DNA of 64,000 bases from JAVBNJ01 sp031551625 (GCA_031551625.1 JAVBNJ010000030.1:1-64000); one strand, 5' to 3'. Counted from the first letter of the stretch, positions 34,075 through 47,000 are shown. The notes: generated by a model from the letters alone, not told the origin. Made by a program: numbers and translations.

Positions 34075-37000
34075 TTATTTAACCACCAGTTTTGTGGAAT
34101 AGTTTACACCGTTAGGGCCTACCAGTTGCAACACATACACGCCTTGCTGCAGGCCGCTTGCATCAACCGAATTTTCTGCACCATATACCGGTATATTGCC
34201 TTTTACTAATATGCCATTCACATTGTATATGTTGATAACAGAGCCTTCGGAAGCACCATTCATCTTAACGATAAATTTAGTACTTGATTCAACAGGGTTA
34301 GGATACACTGTTAAAGCAGTGCTACCGGCCGTGTGGCTGAATGGGCAAACGCTAACCGGTTTGTTATCGCTCGTCAACATCTCGCAGTGGTATGTGGCGT
34401 TAGCTTCGGCTTGAATAAAGGGTTTGGTTGCGCCCAGTATAGCCACTCCGTTTTTATACCATTGGAACGATACAAACGTAAATCCACCATTGGTTGCGGG
34501 GTTGCAGTTAATCATGGGAATATCATCCCATTCGAAAACCATTATTTTATTAGTGCTACTATTCATCGGAATACCTACGCGCAATGTAGCCACATCGCTA
34601 TAGGTACGTTCCGACCGTCCACTAATTACCACGCGGTAGTTGCCGGCATCGGCAAGCGTTGCATTGTTTATTGTTAAATTCTGTGTGTTTGCACCACTGA
34701 TATTTTGCCAGCTTGTACCGTTTTGTTTTTGCCATTGGTATGTAACTTCAAGCCCACTTGCTGCGATGTTGAAAGAATGATTTTCGCCACTACATACGCT
34801 AGCACTCACGGGTTGTTGCGATATAGTGTTGGGCTCCGCTTTTACGGTTAATGTACCATCAACTATTGTAAACGCATAACGGTCGGGCGATGTATTGTTC
34901 ACTACCGGACGGATTGCGTACATGCCAGCTACCGATGTTTCATCAACATCTGTTGTGTAGCTTACCATTGCTGCAATATCGCTTTCCGTATCGCCATCCA
35001 AATACATGCCGCTAATACCTCCGGTAAACGTCGGGTTCGGTGTATTTTCAGTCCTTTCAGCATTATGGGCAGTTACTGTCATCACCGCTTTGGCAAACAA
35101 ACATGTTGCCGGCGACAGTTCCGATTCCATTTCTGCATCGCCGTTGTAGGTGGCGGATATGGTATAGCAATGGTCTCCCGTAAAGGCTGTTTTATCTTTG
35201 AAAGAATGCTCTGTCATAGATTCTATCAAAACACGCCCGCCGCGGTAAAGTTTGTAGGTAGTGGGTTTTACTGCTTCGGTTTCCAATACCACCGCCAAGT
35301 TCCAGTTAACGCTTATTTGAGATATTGACGATAACGGTGTAAAATCATCGCCTCTAAGCGCAATCAAATCGCCCTTGCCTTCCATAGCAGGGCCTGCATC
35401 GCAACCTGCCACAAACACATTGTCCGATGCGCCACCCGCAGCTTGTATGTAGGAGTAGCTTACCATAAGTTCTTTAGTCACATCCAACGTAAGCGGATTA
35501 GTAAAGATAATACGGTTAAACTGTCCGGCCGTTAGACCTTCCATCGGTTGTGTATAAACAATTTGGCCATTCTGGCGAATGTTCACTTTCATAGATTGAC
35601 CCAACACTTTCGGGAAAAACTCAATCCCCTTAATTTTCGCACCTTGGTAGGACAGCAAGTCACTCATATCAAATAATACGGCTATCTCCATTTCGGCAGG
35701 CGTACTGGCAGTAACACCAATAGCCGTATAATTTGTACCGTTATCCCAACGCAATAAAGTTGTAGCAGCATCGTCTTGTTTTGATATCTCTGCTGCACTT
35801 GCTCTAGCCGGTGTCGCACTTGTTGTGCTTGTCGAGATCAGTTTATACTTATCGGCCGATAACTTTTGATACGGTGTCAACACTACGTTTTGTATTGATT
35901 TCTCATCCATTTGTTTTTGTTCGGCATCAGGCATGTTGGTATTGCTTGATTCTGCGGCAGATTTCGTAGGATTGATTCCTTTGCTCCAGCTTACGTTGAT
36001 GTCTTTCTCATTATCATCGTATACGGCTTGGAAATTGCTGGGGTAGGAGCCGCCCTGTTTTACCAAAACGGTCAACGGATTGCCGCTTGCATAAACCGTA
36101 ATTGCACCGTTGCGCACGGCATCTGTAGTGTTATTGGTGCAAGTAAACGTAAATGTACCCTTGCCTTCGGCGTCAACCGTGCCGTTTTGAGCACTTGGTA
36201 TAATCCACGGATCAGTTTCCACTCTCCACGATTTACCGCTGGCGGTAAATGTGACCTCGCCCGTTGTTGCATCAACATCTTTTCTTTTGAAAGATGTAGC
36301 CGATGTAAGTTCGGCGGTAGTGTACGTAAATTCCGGTACAATATTCATTGACAAATAGAATCCTGAAAGCAGTGCAGGTATTGCCATCCATGTGTTTTGG
36401 TAGTATACATATACTGTACCGTACCCATTACTGCGCGCCTCGGTTGTAGAAACGGCATACGCTCCGCTGGTCGACGATTTGGCAAGTACCACATGGAATG
36501 CGCCCGAAACGCCCGCCGGTTGCGGGAAGGTAACGGTTGTATAGCCCGAATTATTCAGGTTGGTAACTGTACTCGAAGCAAGCAGCGTACCCGGCATGCC
36601 ATTTTTGTCGCTGTAAATACCCACCAACATAACTGGCGTGCCCGACGTTACCAGGGTGTGTACTTTTACACTAGAAATTTCGCCGGTGGCCGGAGCTACG
36701 AAACGCTCAGAAATAAACGCAAAGTAACCTGTACCGGGTGCTATTATATATTCGCTTCCGTCGCTGTAATATTGCGTGGGGTCTTCACCTTGTTGCACGT
36801 TCCACACCTCGGCAGTACCGCCCACTTTAATATAGTCGGGAATGGTAAGCTCACTTGTTCCGGCAGTATTTGTGGCTTTAAATGTTACCGGATAGGTGTT
36901 TTTTCCTTCGGGATATCTCACTTCAAACAACCGGCTGGTTGAGGTAGCAGGATCTGCCCCCGGCAACTCCCATTCAAACGATTTGGGATAGTTTCTTGTT

Positions 37001-40000
37001 GTATCCTGATAAATGACCCGGCCTCCTGTAAGCGGCAGAAATTGCCCATAGTTTGATTTCATCGTAAACCCATTTGAGTACGACAGGAATGTGGGGATGG
37101 GTTTTTGAGCTTTTACGGTTACAACGCCATCAAAGGTTTTGGTGTTTTCTCCAAAGTTATTGGCTACTTTTAGCGTAGCGCTGTAAACCCCGTTGTTCAT
37201 ATATTTTGCCGTAGGATTTACTTCGGTAGTTGTTTCGTTGTTGCTGCCGGGCAATGTCCAACTCCATGACACGGGAGGCCCCGACGATAAATCGGTAAAG
37301 CTTACGGTTTCTCCTTCGTTGATTTCAATTTTGCCGCTGGGGTTGGGCGTAAACACGCGCACACCGTCAATCCCAATGTGGAAACCGCCATTACCCTTTA
37401 CCTGCCAGGCAAATTTCAATGTTTTTCCGTTGTAACTACTCAAGTCAATAGTTTGCTTGCGCCATTGGTAGCCCATAGTCGTGTTCGCGTTTCCGGCAGT
37501 CCAAACTTGATCCCACGTAACGCCGTCATCCGAAGAGATGTAAAGCATGATGGTCATATTTGCCAATAATGTGCCTGAGTACTCCGTGTAAAACTCCATT
37601 TTTGTCGTAGCATCGGTAATGCTTACAGCAGGCGACTTCAGCCAAGTGTCAACCATATTTGAACCGGATTCGGCAACTACCAAAGCCGAGAAAACGCTTG
37701 TAGGGTCTATTGTGCTAAAGAAATAGTTCTGCACATTGTTCTGCACCCATTGCGAGTTGCTTGTTCCGGGCTTTTCAATCACCCAACCTGCAGGTGGAAA
37801 AGCTTTTCTTACATCAAATCCTTCTTTTAATAAGTTACGCTCTGTAAGAGCTGTAAATTCAGCCACCGGAGCATCGGCGGCACCACACGATTTCTCAAAT
37901 TTGATTTTTACATTCGGGCGATTGTCGTTTACCGTACCACTCACCATAGGCAGCGCTTGTCCATTGCCCACCCATTGCATGTGGGCATTAGTAGTTGTTG
38001 TGTAGTAACACTTAGAAGAAGTACTGATAACTGTGCCCGTGGCACGCACCATAATCTTCAAATTCTTTGTACCACTATAGTTAAAAGGCATAGTAAGCTT
38101 AATTGTTGTCCATCCGGCATCGTTAATCCAGTATGCCGAACTTTGATACACCAGTGTGGCGCCCGCTATTTCATTGAGCCATGTGTTACCTTCGGCAGCA
38201 AACGTAGCATTGTCAACCTCTTTTATATACACATACAGCGTGCGGGCATAAGCCGTTGCCAAGCCAGCGTTCCACGCAATTTCGGTAATTGATCCGGGCG
38301 TTGAACCCAATTCCCCAGGCGTATAAATTGAAGAGCTGAGCGTGTGCAAATCCGTTGCACCGAAGGGGAAGGGGCTTTCGCCCGTACCTGTTCCAATATT
38401 CAGTATATCGGTACATGTTTTTTGTTTTTGTAGCACTGTTATGGTTTCCGATACTGACGATTCTTTTTCTGTTCCTTTATTAATAACAAGTTTAGCTTCG
38501 TAAGTACCCGGCGTATTGTAGGCAATAACAGGTGGGATTTTTCCACTGAATGATGATGGCGAACCGCCCGCAAATAGCCAATCCCAAGTGGTTGCAGCAG
38601 TCGATACATCCTTAAAGGTTACCGACTCCGAAGCATATATTTCCGATTTACTAACCATGAAAACTGCCACAGGGTCTATACCGGCGCTATATGTACCATC
38701 AATATATTCTAATCCTGTCCCTCTCGGGTCAAGATAATCTTTCATCTTTTGGGCACTTTGGTCCCAATGATACCAAAGCTTTCCGTATAAATTTTGGTAG
38801 GTAGGGTTATTACATGACGACGAGCCACCCGTAAGCGTACCCACCACCCGCTTGTTTTGGTCGAACAACGGAGAACCCGACGAACCTTGCTCGGTAATAC
38901 CATGTCCGTTTTGCGTGGCTGCAAAAAATATTTGCCAGTGCGCATTAGTTGCACCAATCTCGCCGGATGACATGACTGCAGTAGTAGTGTTGGCCGGTAC
39001 TACGTATGTTGATATTTTTTTGATGTCGCCCGTCGGGTGGTGAATACCCACGCCACTTTCGGCCGCAATATTGCGCCTGTCCCATCCATTAAAATACACA
39101 TTATAACTCTCAGGGATAGGTTCGTTCAAGCGGAGCAACGCACCATCGGCCCCACCGTTTAACGGAACGTCAACCAACATCGTTGCACCTACAATGGTGG
39201 GTGCGTCGGGGTCGTAGCCCGACGCGCTTTTACAACCCGGCGCCTCATAATGGAAGTAATAAATAGTTTGATTGTGATACCTTTCAGGCAAATCCATGTA
39301 ACAGTGGTGAGCACTGAGGAATAACGGGTCGAGGTTTTGTGCCGTATTATTTATAAGCGTACCGCTGCAAAGGGCAAAACCTTGTTCAGTCCTTGTAAGA
39401 ATACGGGCTACCCCTTTCTTTTGGTCTTGCCAATTATCACCTTCGGGACAATTCACATTCACCTCGCAGGCACCCGAAGGCCAGTTGATTTTAAAATCAC
39501 TCCCTCTCAACTCCATGTGGTTGTATCCATAGCCAATGCCCGAAATCACAATGCGAGGCTTATCGGCAGTGCTGCCATCAACCGTTATTTGTTGCTTCCT
39601 GATTTGCGTAGAACCCGCAATAGGCGTGTCTTTCAGTCCATCGGAAAGCGGTTCGGCATATTCCAAAATTACCTCATCGCCCCCTATTAACTCGGTAGCA
39701 TACTCGGCGCGCTTGGGGTTGTTCTTCGACGTGTAGGCCCCCAGAACCTTCGAGTGGCTGGGGTTATAGATAAACAATTTTCCACCCGCAGGGATAACAA
39801 ATTCATCATACGTAAGCAATATACCCAGTGCATTAGGTGCTTTGACTGATAAGCGCCAGATGCGTTGTCCGGAGGGTAAAGTAGTCCACTCTCCGGAATT
39901 TTCCATGGTCATGTGCACAGGAATAATTTGGGCAATGCGCAACGGGTATCCCATTGCTTCCAGCTTTGCATCTTCTGCTTTCAATGCAGCTATATCAAAG

Positions 40001-40161
40001 TCTACCGGGATTTGTTTGGTTGTCAGACTTTGTTTGCTTATACTTTTGTCAGAAAAACTTGGTGGCGTACCCCCTTCACTAATTTGTGCATTAGCGGGCG
40101 TAAGCCATATTACTGCCATCAACAGCAATACTATTTTTAGAAAAGAATTGTATCGTTTCAT
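34075..40161 (-). CDS. Giant T9SS-secreted serine-protease-like protein with PKD, Ig and MBG domains
   Basis: About 2028 residues from ATG 40161 (signal peptide ...LLLMAVIWLTPANAQ). The first 500 residues resemble lysyl endopeptidase-type S1 proteases: CSGTLINNT, LFLSAHHC (His), GGADGALLRL (Asp), and EQGSSGSPLFDQNKRVVG (Ser), with paired cysteines. PKD-like domains follow (TWDWLFAGGSPSSFSG; SWSWTLPGSNNETT; FEWELPGADPATS), then jelly-roll/choice-of-anchor regions, an MBG domain (VTAHNAERTENTPNPTFTGG), Ig-like domains with YQWQKQNG and FQWYKNGVAI, and a T9SS C-terminal domain (LTVYPNPVESSTKFIV...STKLVVK). It should be exported through T9SS and surface-attached. Followed directly by its barrel partner. 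Confidence 0.85.
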   Translation of the reverse strand: MKRYNSFLKIVLLLMAVIWLTPANAQISEGGTPPSFSDKSISKQSLTTKQIPVDFDIAALKAEDAKLEAMGYPLRIAQIIPVHMTMENSGEWTTLPSGQRIWRLSVKAPNALGILLTYDEFVIPAGGKLFIYNPSHSKVLGAYTSKNNPKRAEYATELIGGDEVILEYAEPLSDGLKDTPIAGSTQIRKQQITVDGSTADKPRIVISGIGYGYNHMELRGSDFKINWPSGACEVNVNCPEGDNWQDQKKGVARILTRTEQGFALCSGTLINNTAQNLDPLFLSAHHCYMDLPERYHNQTIYYFHYEAPGCKSASGYDPDAPTIVGATMLVDVPLNGGADGALLRLNEPIPESYNVYFNGWDRRNIAAESGVGIHHPTGDIKKISTYVVPANTTTAVMSSGEIGATNAHWQIFFAATQNGHGITEQGSSGSPLFDQNKRVVGTLTGGSSSCNNPTYQNLYGKLWYHWDQSAQKMKDYLDPRGTGLEYIDGTYSAGIDPVAVFMVSKSEIYASESVTFKDVSTAATTWDWLFAGGSPSSFSGKIPPVIAYNTPGTYEAKLVINKGTEKESSVSETITVLQKQKTCTDILNIGTGTGESPFPFGATDLHTLSSSIYTPGELGSTPGSITEIAWNAGLATAYARTLYVYIKEVDNATFAAEGNTWLNEIAGATLVYQSSAYWINDAGWTTIKLTMPFNYSGTKNLKIMVRATGTVISTSSKCYYTTTTNAHMQWVGNGQALPMVSGTVNDNRPNVKIKFEKSCGAADAPVAEFTALTERNLLKEGFDVRKAFPPAGWVIEKPGTSNSQWVQNNVQNYFFSTIDPTSVFSALVVAESGSNMVDTWLKSPAVSITDATTKMEFYTEYSGTLLANMTIMLYISSDDGVTWDQVWTAGNANTTMGYQWRKQTIDLSSYNGKTLKFAWQVKGNGGFHIGIDGVRVFTPNPSGKIEINEGETVSFTDLSSGPPVSWSWTLPGSNNETTTEVNPTAKYMNNGVYSATLKVANNFGENTKTFDGVVTVKAQKPIPTFLSYSNGFTMKSNYGQFLPLTGGRVIYQDTTRNYPKSFEWELPGADPATSTSRLFEVRYPEGKNTYPVTFKATNTAGTSELTIPDYIKVGGTAEVWNVQQGEDPTQYYSDGSEYIIAPGTGYFAFISERFVAPATGEISSVKVHTLVTSGTPVMLVGIYSDKNGMPGTLLASSTVTNLNNSGYTTVTFPQPAGVSGAFHVVLAKSSTSGAYAVSTTEARSNGYGTVYVYYQNTWMAIPALLSGFYLSMNIVPEFTYTTAELTSATSFKRKDVDATTGEVTFTASGKSWRVETDPWIIPSAQNGTVDAEGKGTFTFTCTNNTTDAVRNGAITVYASGNPLTVLVKQGGSYPSNFQAVYDDNEKDINVSWSKGINPTKSAAESSNTNMPDAEQKQMDEKSIQNVVLTPYQKLSADKYKLISTSTTSATPARASAAEISKQDDAATTLLRWDNGTNYTAIGVTASTPAEMEIAVLFDMSDLLSYQGAKIKGIEFFPKVLGQSMKVNIRQNGQIVYTQPMEGLTAGQFNRIIFTNPLTLDVTKELMVSYSYIQAAGGASDNVFVAGCDAGPAMEGKGDLIALRGDDFTPLSSISQISVNWNLAVVLETEAVKPTTYKLYRGGRVLIESMTEHSFKDKTAFTGDHCYTISATYNGDAEMESELSPATCLFAKAVMTVTAHNAERTENTPNPTFTGGISGMYLDGDTESDIAAMVSYTTDVDETSVAGMYAIRPVVNNTSPDRYAFTIVDGTLTVKAEPNTISQQPVSASVCSGENHSFNIAASGLEVTYQWQKQNGTSWQNISGANTQNLTINNATLADAGNYRVVISGRSERTYSDVATLRVGIPMNSSTNKIMVFEWDDIPMINCNPATNGGFTFVSFQWYKNGVAILGATKPFIQAEANATYHCEMLTSDNKPVSVCPFSHTAGSTALTVYPNPVESSTKFIVKMNGASEGSVINIYNVNGILVKGNIPVYGAENSVDASGLQQGVYVLQLVGPNGVNYSTKLVVK

Positions 40162-40186
40162 AGTTAAATTTATTTTCATAGGATTT

Positions 40187-41074
40187 TTATCTGAAAGCTA
40201 TGCGTGCCTTGATACCAATGGTCATGAGATTAATTTTATCAACTCCCACGCCATTCGTTGCCGATTGCAGTGCACTGTTGTAGCTGTAAGGAGCAGTTGC
40301 ACCTTTGTATACCACCATTGTGTTACCGCTTGGGGTGTAAATGTTATTCAACCCATAGTCGAAATAGGCGCCGGTGTAGAGTTGCAAGCGGTCGGTCAAT
40401 CGCCATTTCATACCGGCTTCGAGTGCCAACATGCATGTGAACTTCAAATCCAAATCGCCATCGTACGAAGGATTGGCAAGGATTCGGAAGCCAAGCGATT
40501 CGTCGGTATACGTTTCGCCCGTGTATTTCGACTCGCCTGTAACTGCCAGTGAAGTTGCGTCAGCCTTGTATGTCGACGTTAACGGAATACCAAATTTGAA
40601 ACCCGCTGCGGCATAAAACTGATTTTTCGCTACAGGCAATGAATACTGCGCCATTAACGGAATGTTGAGGTACATGGCCGATTGTTTTTCTTCATAAGAT
40701 GCATAATCACCATGGATAAAGAATCGAGTGTCGCTCCCCGGAGGAGGCGTTGGTGTAATGGGCGGCGAGGGTATTTCGTAACTCTCGCTCACCGCATCGG
40801 CTTTAAACGTGCTGTTGTAAAACGCAAGGTCAAGACCCGTTGTAAAGCCCCATGTTTCGGTAAAGTTGTAGGTATAGCCAAGCCCGAAACCGCCGCCAAA
40901 GCTGCTACTGCGCGAACCTGTGGAAACGCTGTATTGCAGGGTTGACAAGCCGCCCGAAGCATTAAACATAAACTCATGCGGAGTAGTTTGCTTCTCCTGT
41001 ATCACGTCTTGTTCCTGTGCCGTAGCAACGGAGGCAAGAAACAGACTGAGTATTGTAATGTATATTTTTTTCAT
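40187..41074 (-). CDS. Outer-membrane beta-barrel, PorT/OMP_b-brl type (barrel 1)
   Basis: This 295-residue protein has a signal peptide (MKKIYITILSLFLASVATAQ), then HEFMFNASGGLSTLQYSVST and a barrel ending LMTIGIKARIAFR. A proline-rich loop IPSPPITPTPPPGSD near residue 105 is probably surface-exposed. It is a paralogue of the barrel at 33190. It starts 22 bases after the giant adhesin gene ends, and the protease-like giant gene starts 25 bases after it ends. The alternation of giant cargo and barrel recalls the SprB-SprF/PorP pairing of T9SS cargo, though this barrel family is different. Confidence 0.75.
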   Translation of the reverse strand: MKKIYITILSLFLASVATAQEQDVIQEKQTTPHEFMFNASGGLSTLQYSVSTGSRSSSFGGGFGLGYTYNFTETWGFTTGLDLAFYNSTFKADAVSESYEIPSPPITPTPPPGSDTRFFIHGDYASYEEKQSAMYLNIPLMAQYSLPVAKNQFYAAAGFKFGIPLTSTYKADATSLAVTGESKYTGETYTDESLGFRILANPSYDGDLDLKFTCMLALEAGMKWRLTDRLQLYTGAYFDYGLNNIYTPSGNTMVVYKGATAPYSYNSALQSATNGVGVDKINLMTIGIKARIAFR

Positions 41075-41096
41075 ATTTTCTTTCTTGATGGTTAGG

Positions 41097-44000
41097 TTAC
41101 TGTACTACGATGTTGAATGTTTTCTTTTGTCCGCTTCCCGATATAATTTGCAACACATATGCACCTGACGCTTCTGGCGCTTTAATAGTTGACGTATAGT
41201 CAGCAGGCATATCAACCTGCAATACACCTTGCATGTTATATAGGCGGATACGTGCACCTTTCTGCTCGTTTTCATCCAAATACGAGTAAACATTGAGCGG
41301 ATTGCCTGCTTTTACCGGATTGGGAAATACTTGCATATCCTGTGTTGTTGCAACTGTCGGATTAAGCGCACAAGTGGACACTGTAGTGCCATCGCTGGTA
41401 GTTAAGAGCACGGTATAATTTGATGTGGCTGCATTGGGGCGTTTGCTGAGGTACAGCGTACTCCTGGTTTCACCGTCAATTGCTACACCGTTTTCGTACC
41501 ATTGGAAACCGGTAAACGTATAGCCGCCATTGTGTGCAGGCACGTTAATAATCGATAGTACATCGTCCCACAATTGCGCTATTACTTGCGATGCTGCAAA
41601 CGGGCGTATTACGTTTACCATGTAATCTTTGGTGGTAGTTCCATCCGAAGCCAGGGAGCGAACTATAATTGCCGTATGCATATCTGTAGCTGTATACGGC
41701 ATACTCACCGGTGTATTATTTACAAGATACGACACCGTGCCACCTGCCTGCGCTGTGGCCGCAATGTTTACATTGCTGGCGTCACAAGGCAAGTTAAGCG
41801 TGTATTGTGTAACGTTGGCATCAAATGCCGGCGACAACGCTCCGTTGCCTGTATCATTTATCAAGCCGGTTAATGCAGCGTCGGCCGTAGGTAGCGCCGT
41901 AAAGGTTGCCTCGATCAGATGGTTTGCATTGATGTTGGCAAACACGTAACTGCCGCTGTTTATAGCATCGGCATTGCTTACGCCATCAATTTGTACATCT
42001 TGTATTTTAAAACCTGATGCAGGCGTAACGGTATATGCTTTACTGCTGCTGTAGGTTACTGTGGTAGCACCTGCAGGCGATATGCTACCGTTAGCTCCGG
42101 CATTAGCCGTTATGCTGAAAACCTTCCGCTCGAACGTTACATTGATAGTATGATCTGCTGTGACGTTGGTAAATGTATAGCGACCTGCTTTAGCAGAATC
42201 GGGAACATTTACACCGTCAATTAACACTTGCGAGGTTTTGTACCCCTCAGCAGGTGTAAAGGTGAAAGCATAGTTGTTGCCATAACTTACAGTTTGCACT
42301 GCACCGGGCGATATGCTGCCGTTAGCACCTCCTGTTGGTGTAAGGCTAAACGTGGGAATCACACAATCGGTGGTCATGCAAACTCTGTCGGACTCGAAAC
42401 CATAATTACCACAAATAGCTGCGACACAATAGGTATGCGTACCCGCGGTAATTCCGCTATCATCAGTATAGGTTGTTACGGTAGCGTTTGACGCAATTTT
42501 TACACCATCGCGATACACATTATAACTTCCACTGCCTACTAATGGTGCCGTCCAGCCTAATCCTATTTTAAATTGACCATCATACGGATAGTTGATAAGG
42601 TTTATACCCGACGGCTGCGCGCATTGCGGCGCAATGGCAACATCGTCAATCAGTATATTATTTCCGCCCATACCAACACCCTCGATAATTACATACGCTG
42701 ATGTGGGAATTGCCGAACAGTCGAGATTGACACGGTATTGATACCAGCCCTCTTTCTCAACTACGGGCGACAAAACGGAACTACGGTGAACAGTGGCCAA
42801 TGGAGTAAGACCCGTGATATCGGGCGTTGCACTCAAGTAGATGTTTACCGAGTCGGGTTTTTGACCACTACCTGGAGAGGCATCGTAATTATCACGATAC
42901 ATCCAGAAGGCAAGCACATAGTCGGTTTTAGCGGTAGAGAAGGCCGGCGTAATTACCAAACCTTTTGTACCTGCGAGATATGACGGACAATTGAATAGCA
43001 ACATATATGGACCTGTATGCGGACCTGTATGCGGCACTCCCGACAAAGCAATCTGACGAATAAAGCTATTGCTTATTGGAGTTGTCCAGCAAAGCGGTGG
43101 AAATTTTGCTTTATCAAAACTTTCATATATTTCTTCAAACGGTGTAGCACAGGGTATTTCGAGCATATCTACTACTACAGGTTCGGTTTTTGCCGACTCG
43201 CAATAACCGTTGTTCCATACGGTTGATAAGTGGTAGGTATAGGTGCCTTGCCCCGGTACTGAATCTAAATGCATGAAGCCCTTGATAGGATTGGCTGTCA
43301 GAAGAGAGTCGTCGCGATACAGATTATACCCTACAGGGAAAGTTTCGCTACCATGAATGATAAATGGCATACCTTGGCTTGCCCCACTGTGCGCGTCTTT
43401 CAAATCTTGCCACCAAAATACAGGATGCAAATCGTCTTTTGGCATTTGCTGTTTGGCATTTCCGGTTGCCTCCTGCCCTTTAATGGCAATGGGCACACCC
43501 CATGTTTGCGCACCGGTTTGGGGGGTTGCACCCGGTGCACTTAAGCTGTAGCGCACCCAGTACGTTCCGGCGAGAAGCTCGGTATTAATGGTTGCCGTAA
43601 TTTTCATAATGGGGCGCTCGGTATTTTGCATATCCGACGGACGAACCCTGTATATCCCTGTAAACTCCGTCGACTTCAAATAACTTTTATCTTCATTTCC
43701 CCAAATAATTTTACCATCTGCCGATGGGTCACCATCATATATCAACACGTTGATAGCGCGGAAGGTTGAAGTCGTCCCTGAGTTAGTTACAAACCCGAAG
43801 AAATCGATATCCGTAATAAACGTTGGCGCGGTGAGTGTAAAATCGTCGGCAATGGCATAGTGTGACGAGTGCGTGTTGGCATAGCCCGGCGTGGTATTGG
43901 TTTCGGTGGTAGCACTCACATCTGCCCCCCCTTTGCCCGCTCCGGCATCGGTAACTAGTTTCGCTTCGTCAAGAATAACTGTTTCGCCCATCGGGTCGGG

Positions 44001-47000
44001 CAACCCCCATGTCATTTGCACGTTGTACCACTCCGGCTCGTGCAGTTCCAAAGCTGTAAGGTCTTTCGGCAAGTTGCATGCGCCCGGCGTAGCAATGGTA
44101 ACCGATGTGCAGGTTTGCTTCGATACGCCGCAGGAGTTATTATAGAGCGCCTCGACACAATAATTGTGTACGCCCGGATCCACTCCGGCATCGGTATAAG
44201 TAGTTTGGGTTACGGTGGCGAGGAGACCATTATCGCGATAAACATTATAACCTGTTGTATTATCGGAGCCGTCCCATGTCAGCACCACTGTATTTTGTTC
44301 TTTGATGTAGCCGCCTAAATTCTCAGCCGGCGGGCAAATTTCTCCCACCTCAATGACATCCAACATCACACCGCTACCACATCCGATAGCTCCTTCAAAA
44401 GCAATCCAATAAGTAGCAGAGGGATCTGGTAAGGCCAGGGATTTATGCACCCATGTCGTAATATTAGCAGAATATTCCGCTAACATAATCCATTCGGCAG
44501 CTGCCGAATTTTTATAATATATCCGCAAGGTGTCTTGACTTGTTCCACTAGCCTTTTGGGCATGCCAGAAGCTAACCATCGGATTAGCTAAATTACTAAT
44601 ATCAAAGAGCGGTAAAATAAGCTTTGTCTTAGCACCCTTATTACTTGCCAATCCACTCACAAAACGAAGTTTGTAATTGCTATTATCGGGAGTCGTTGCC
44701 GGCACACCAATTGCTTTTTCAGCCACGCTCCAAGCAAGACCTTTCGCATCTTTTTCCTGTATCCAGCACGAAGGGATAGCATTTCCCTCAAAGCCTTCGG
44801 AGAAAGGAGCAACCGTCGCGATTTCGCAAGGGTTAATAGGCATAACAACTTCATGAGTAGTTTTGTCGGATTCGATGGAAGTACCGTAAATCGCCGAAAT
44901 ACCATAAGTATAAGTACCTTGCCCGGGAGCTATATCCACATAACTACGATTAGTAATTACATCGGCATTTAATTTCACATCGTCCCTGTATACATTATAG
45001 CCGGTAACATCAGTTGCCAAAGACCAGCCATTAAGGATAAACGGCAAAGTCGTCGGAGACCCACCAGAGGTCCAGTCTTTCCATGTATTGTTCCTAAACT
45101 CATACGTTTTAGCATTACCAATTTTTGCAATACCATTAGCATTCATAACCGGTATAGTAAAGGGTCCATTAGCCGACATTGTCCCATCGGCCGATAATTC
45201 AACCCAATAGGTTCCCGGAGCCAGCTTAAGGTTATCAATAAACACTTTGACCCGCATAATAGGGCGCTGGTTATTCAACATACCCCCTCCCAACGTTGTA
45301 GTGGTTCTATAAATATTTGTAAATGAAGCCGACTCAAACCGGTTGGTACTCCTGTCGCCCCAAACCACACGGCCACCTGCCGAAGGATCGCCATCATATA
45401 TAGTCACACAGGCTTTGTTAATTGTAGGGGTTATTCCCGAGCCTGTTTGGTGGGCATAAAATTCAAGGGACGATAATACGGTTTCTTGGGTTACAGTAAA
45501 ATCATCGGCAATAGTATAAGTTCCCACCTGAAAATTTTCCCAAGCCCTTGGAGATGGAGAACTAACATCGTAGAAACTAACATCAGCGCCACCAAAGCCC
45601 GCTCCCGGATGAGTCATAACAGGCCCGTTATTAAAAATTTCCGTAGCAGCGGTACCTTCATTGTCTTCAATAGTTATATCCCAATTCAAATGGACATTAT
45701 ACCAGTTCGGGTTGTGAAGCTCCGAAACGATATTTTCAGGAGCAAGATAGGTAAGTACATTTACGTCTGTACATACGTCAGCCGATTCGCCTGCACGGTA
45801 AACAGCTTTTACGCAATAACTATGACTTCCACCTGATAGATTCATGTCGGTGTAGGTTAAAGCCGTTGTGGTGGTTAAAGCCGACCCGCCCCGATAGATG
45901 GCATAAGATACCGGATCGACATCTGCCGGTTTCGTCCAGCTTAAAGTCACATTTCTACCCTCTACTGATCCTGCCAAGTTACCCACCACAGAAAGAGGTT
46001 CTCCAGCCTCAATTGTAATATTATCCAATTGCACACCATTTCCTAGTCCACAAGTATGCTCAAAAGCAATCTGGTAATTTGCCGATGGGTTAGGCAACGC
46101 AATAGCTTCGGCCGACCATTTTTCGGCAGCCGTTGGAGAATTATAAGAAACATAAGGTGTCGGCGTATTGTATTCTCTCAAAAATGTCCAACTACTAGCG
46201 CTACCGGATGCTTTGTAGTAAACCCGTAATGTATCCATGTAGGGAACGGTAACGGGGGTTGTGTTGCGGATGGCTTGTCCACGATAAAAAGAAATAGTCG
46301 GACATTCCAATGTGCTGATATCCACCATCGGCATTATCAATTTTGTTTTGACCCCTGTAGCAGTAGCAGCTGTTTTACTTGGAATATAAACTTTCCGGGC
46401 ACCGGTAGTAGTACCATCCGGAACACAGTTCGGAACTCCCGAACTATAGCTTGTTGTTGTCCATTCAATATTATTAGCATCTTTTTCCTGTGTCCAGCAC
46501 TCCGACGGAAGGACCGTACCGCTGGTTGATTGAAATCCTTCGAAGTAAGGGAAAGTTCTTATAGGGTCGTCGCATGCCCATATTGGCATTTCAACGGTAT
46601 GGGTAGTCGGAGTCGACTCGCAAGAACTGTAAACAGCTGTTACGCCGTATGTATAAGTACCGTTACCGGACGGTGTCAAATCCGTATAACGGCGGCCTGT
46701 AACCGGCTCCGTATTCAACTGTACATTATCCCGGAACACATTATATCCCATTACGTCGGAAGCGACTGTTTTTCCATAAAGCGTAAATGCCAGTGCCACT
46801 CCTTTATTATTATTAGATGTCCAAGCAGCCCATGTTCTTGAAGAAACAGTATAGACTTTAGCATTACCTTCCTTTGTGGTATTGTCGGCATTCATGGCCG
46901 ATTTTATATTAGGGTCTAAGGTCGCGTTATTTTTTACAGCTATTTCAATCCAATAAGTACCGGCTGCTAGGGGTAAATCGCTAAAATTGGCTCTAACCTT

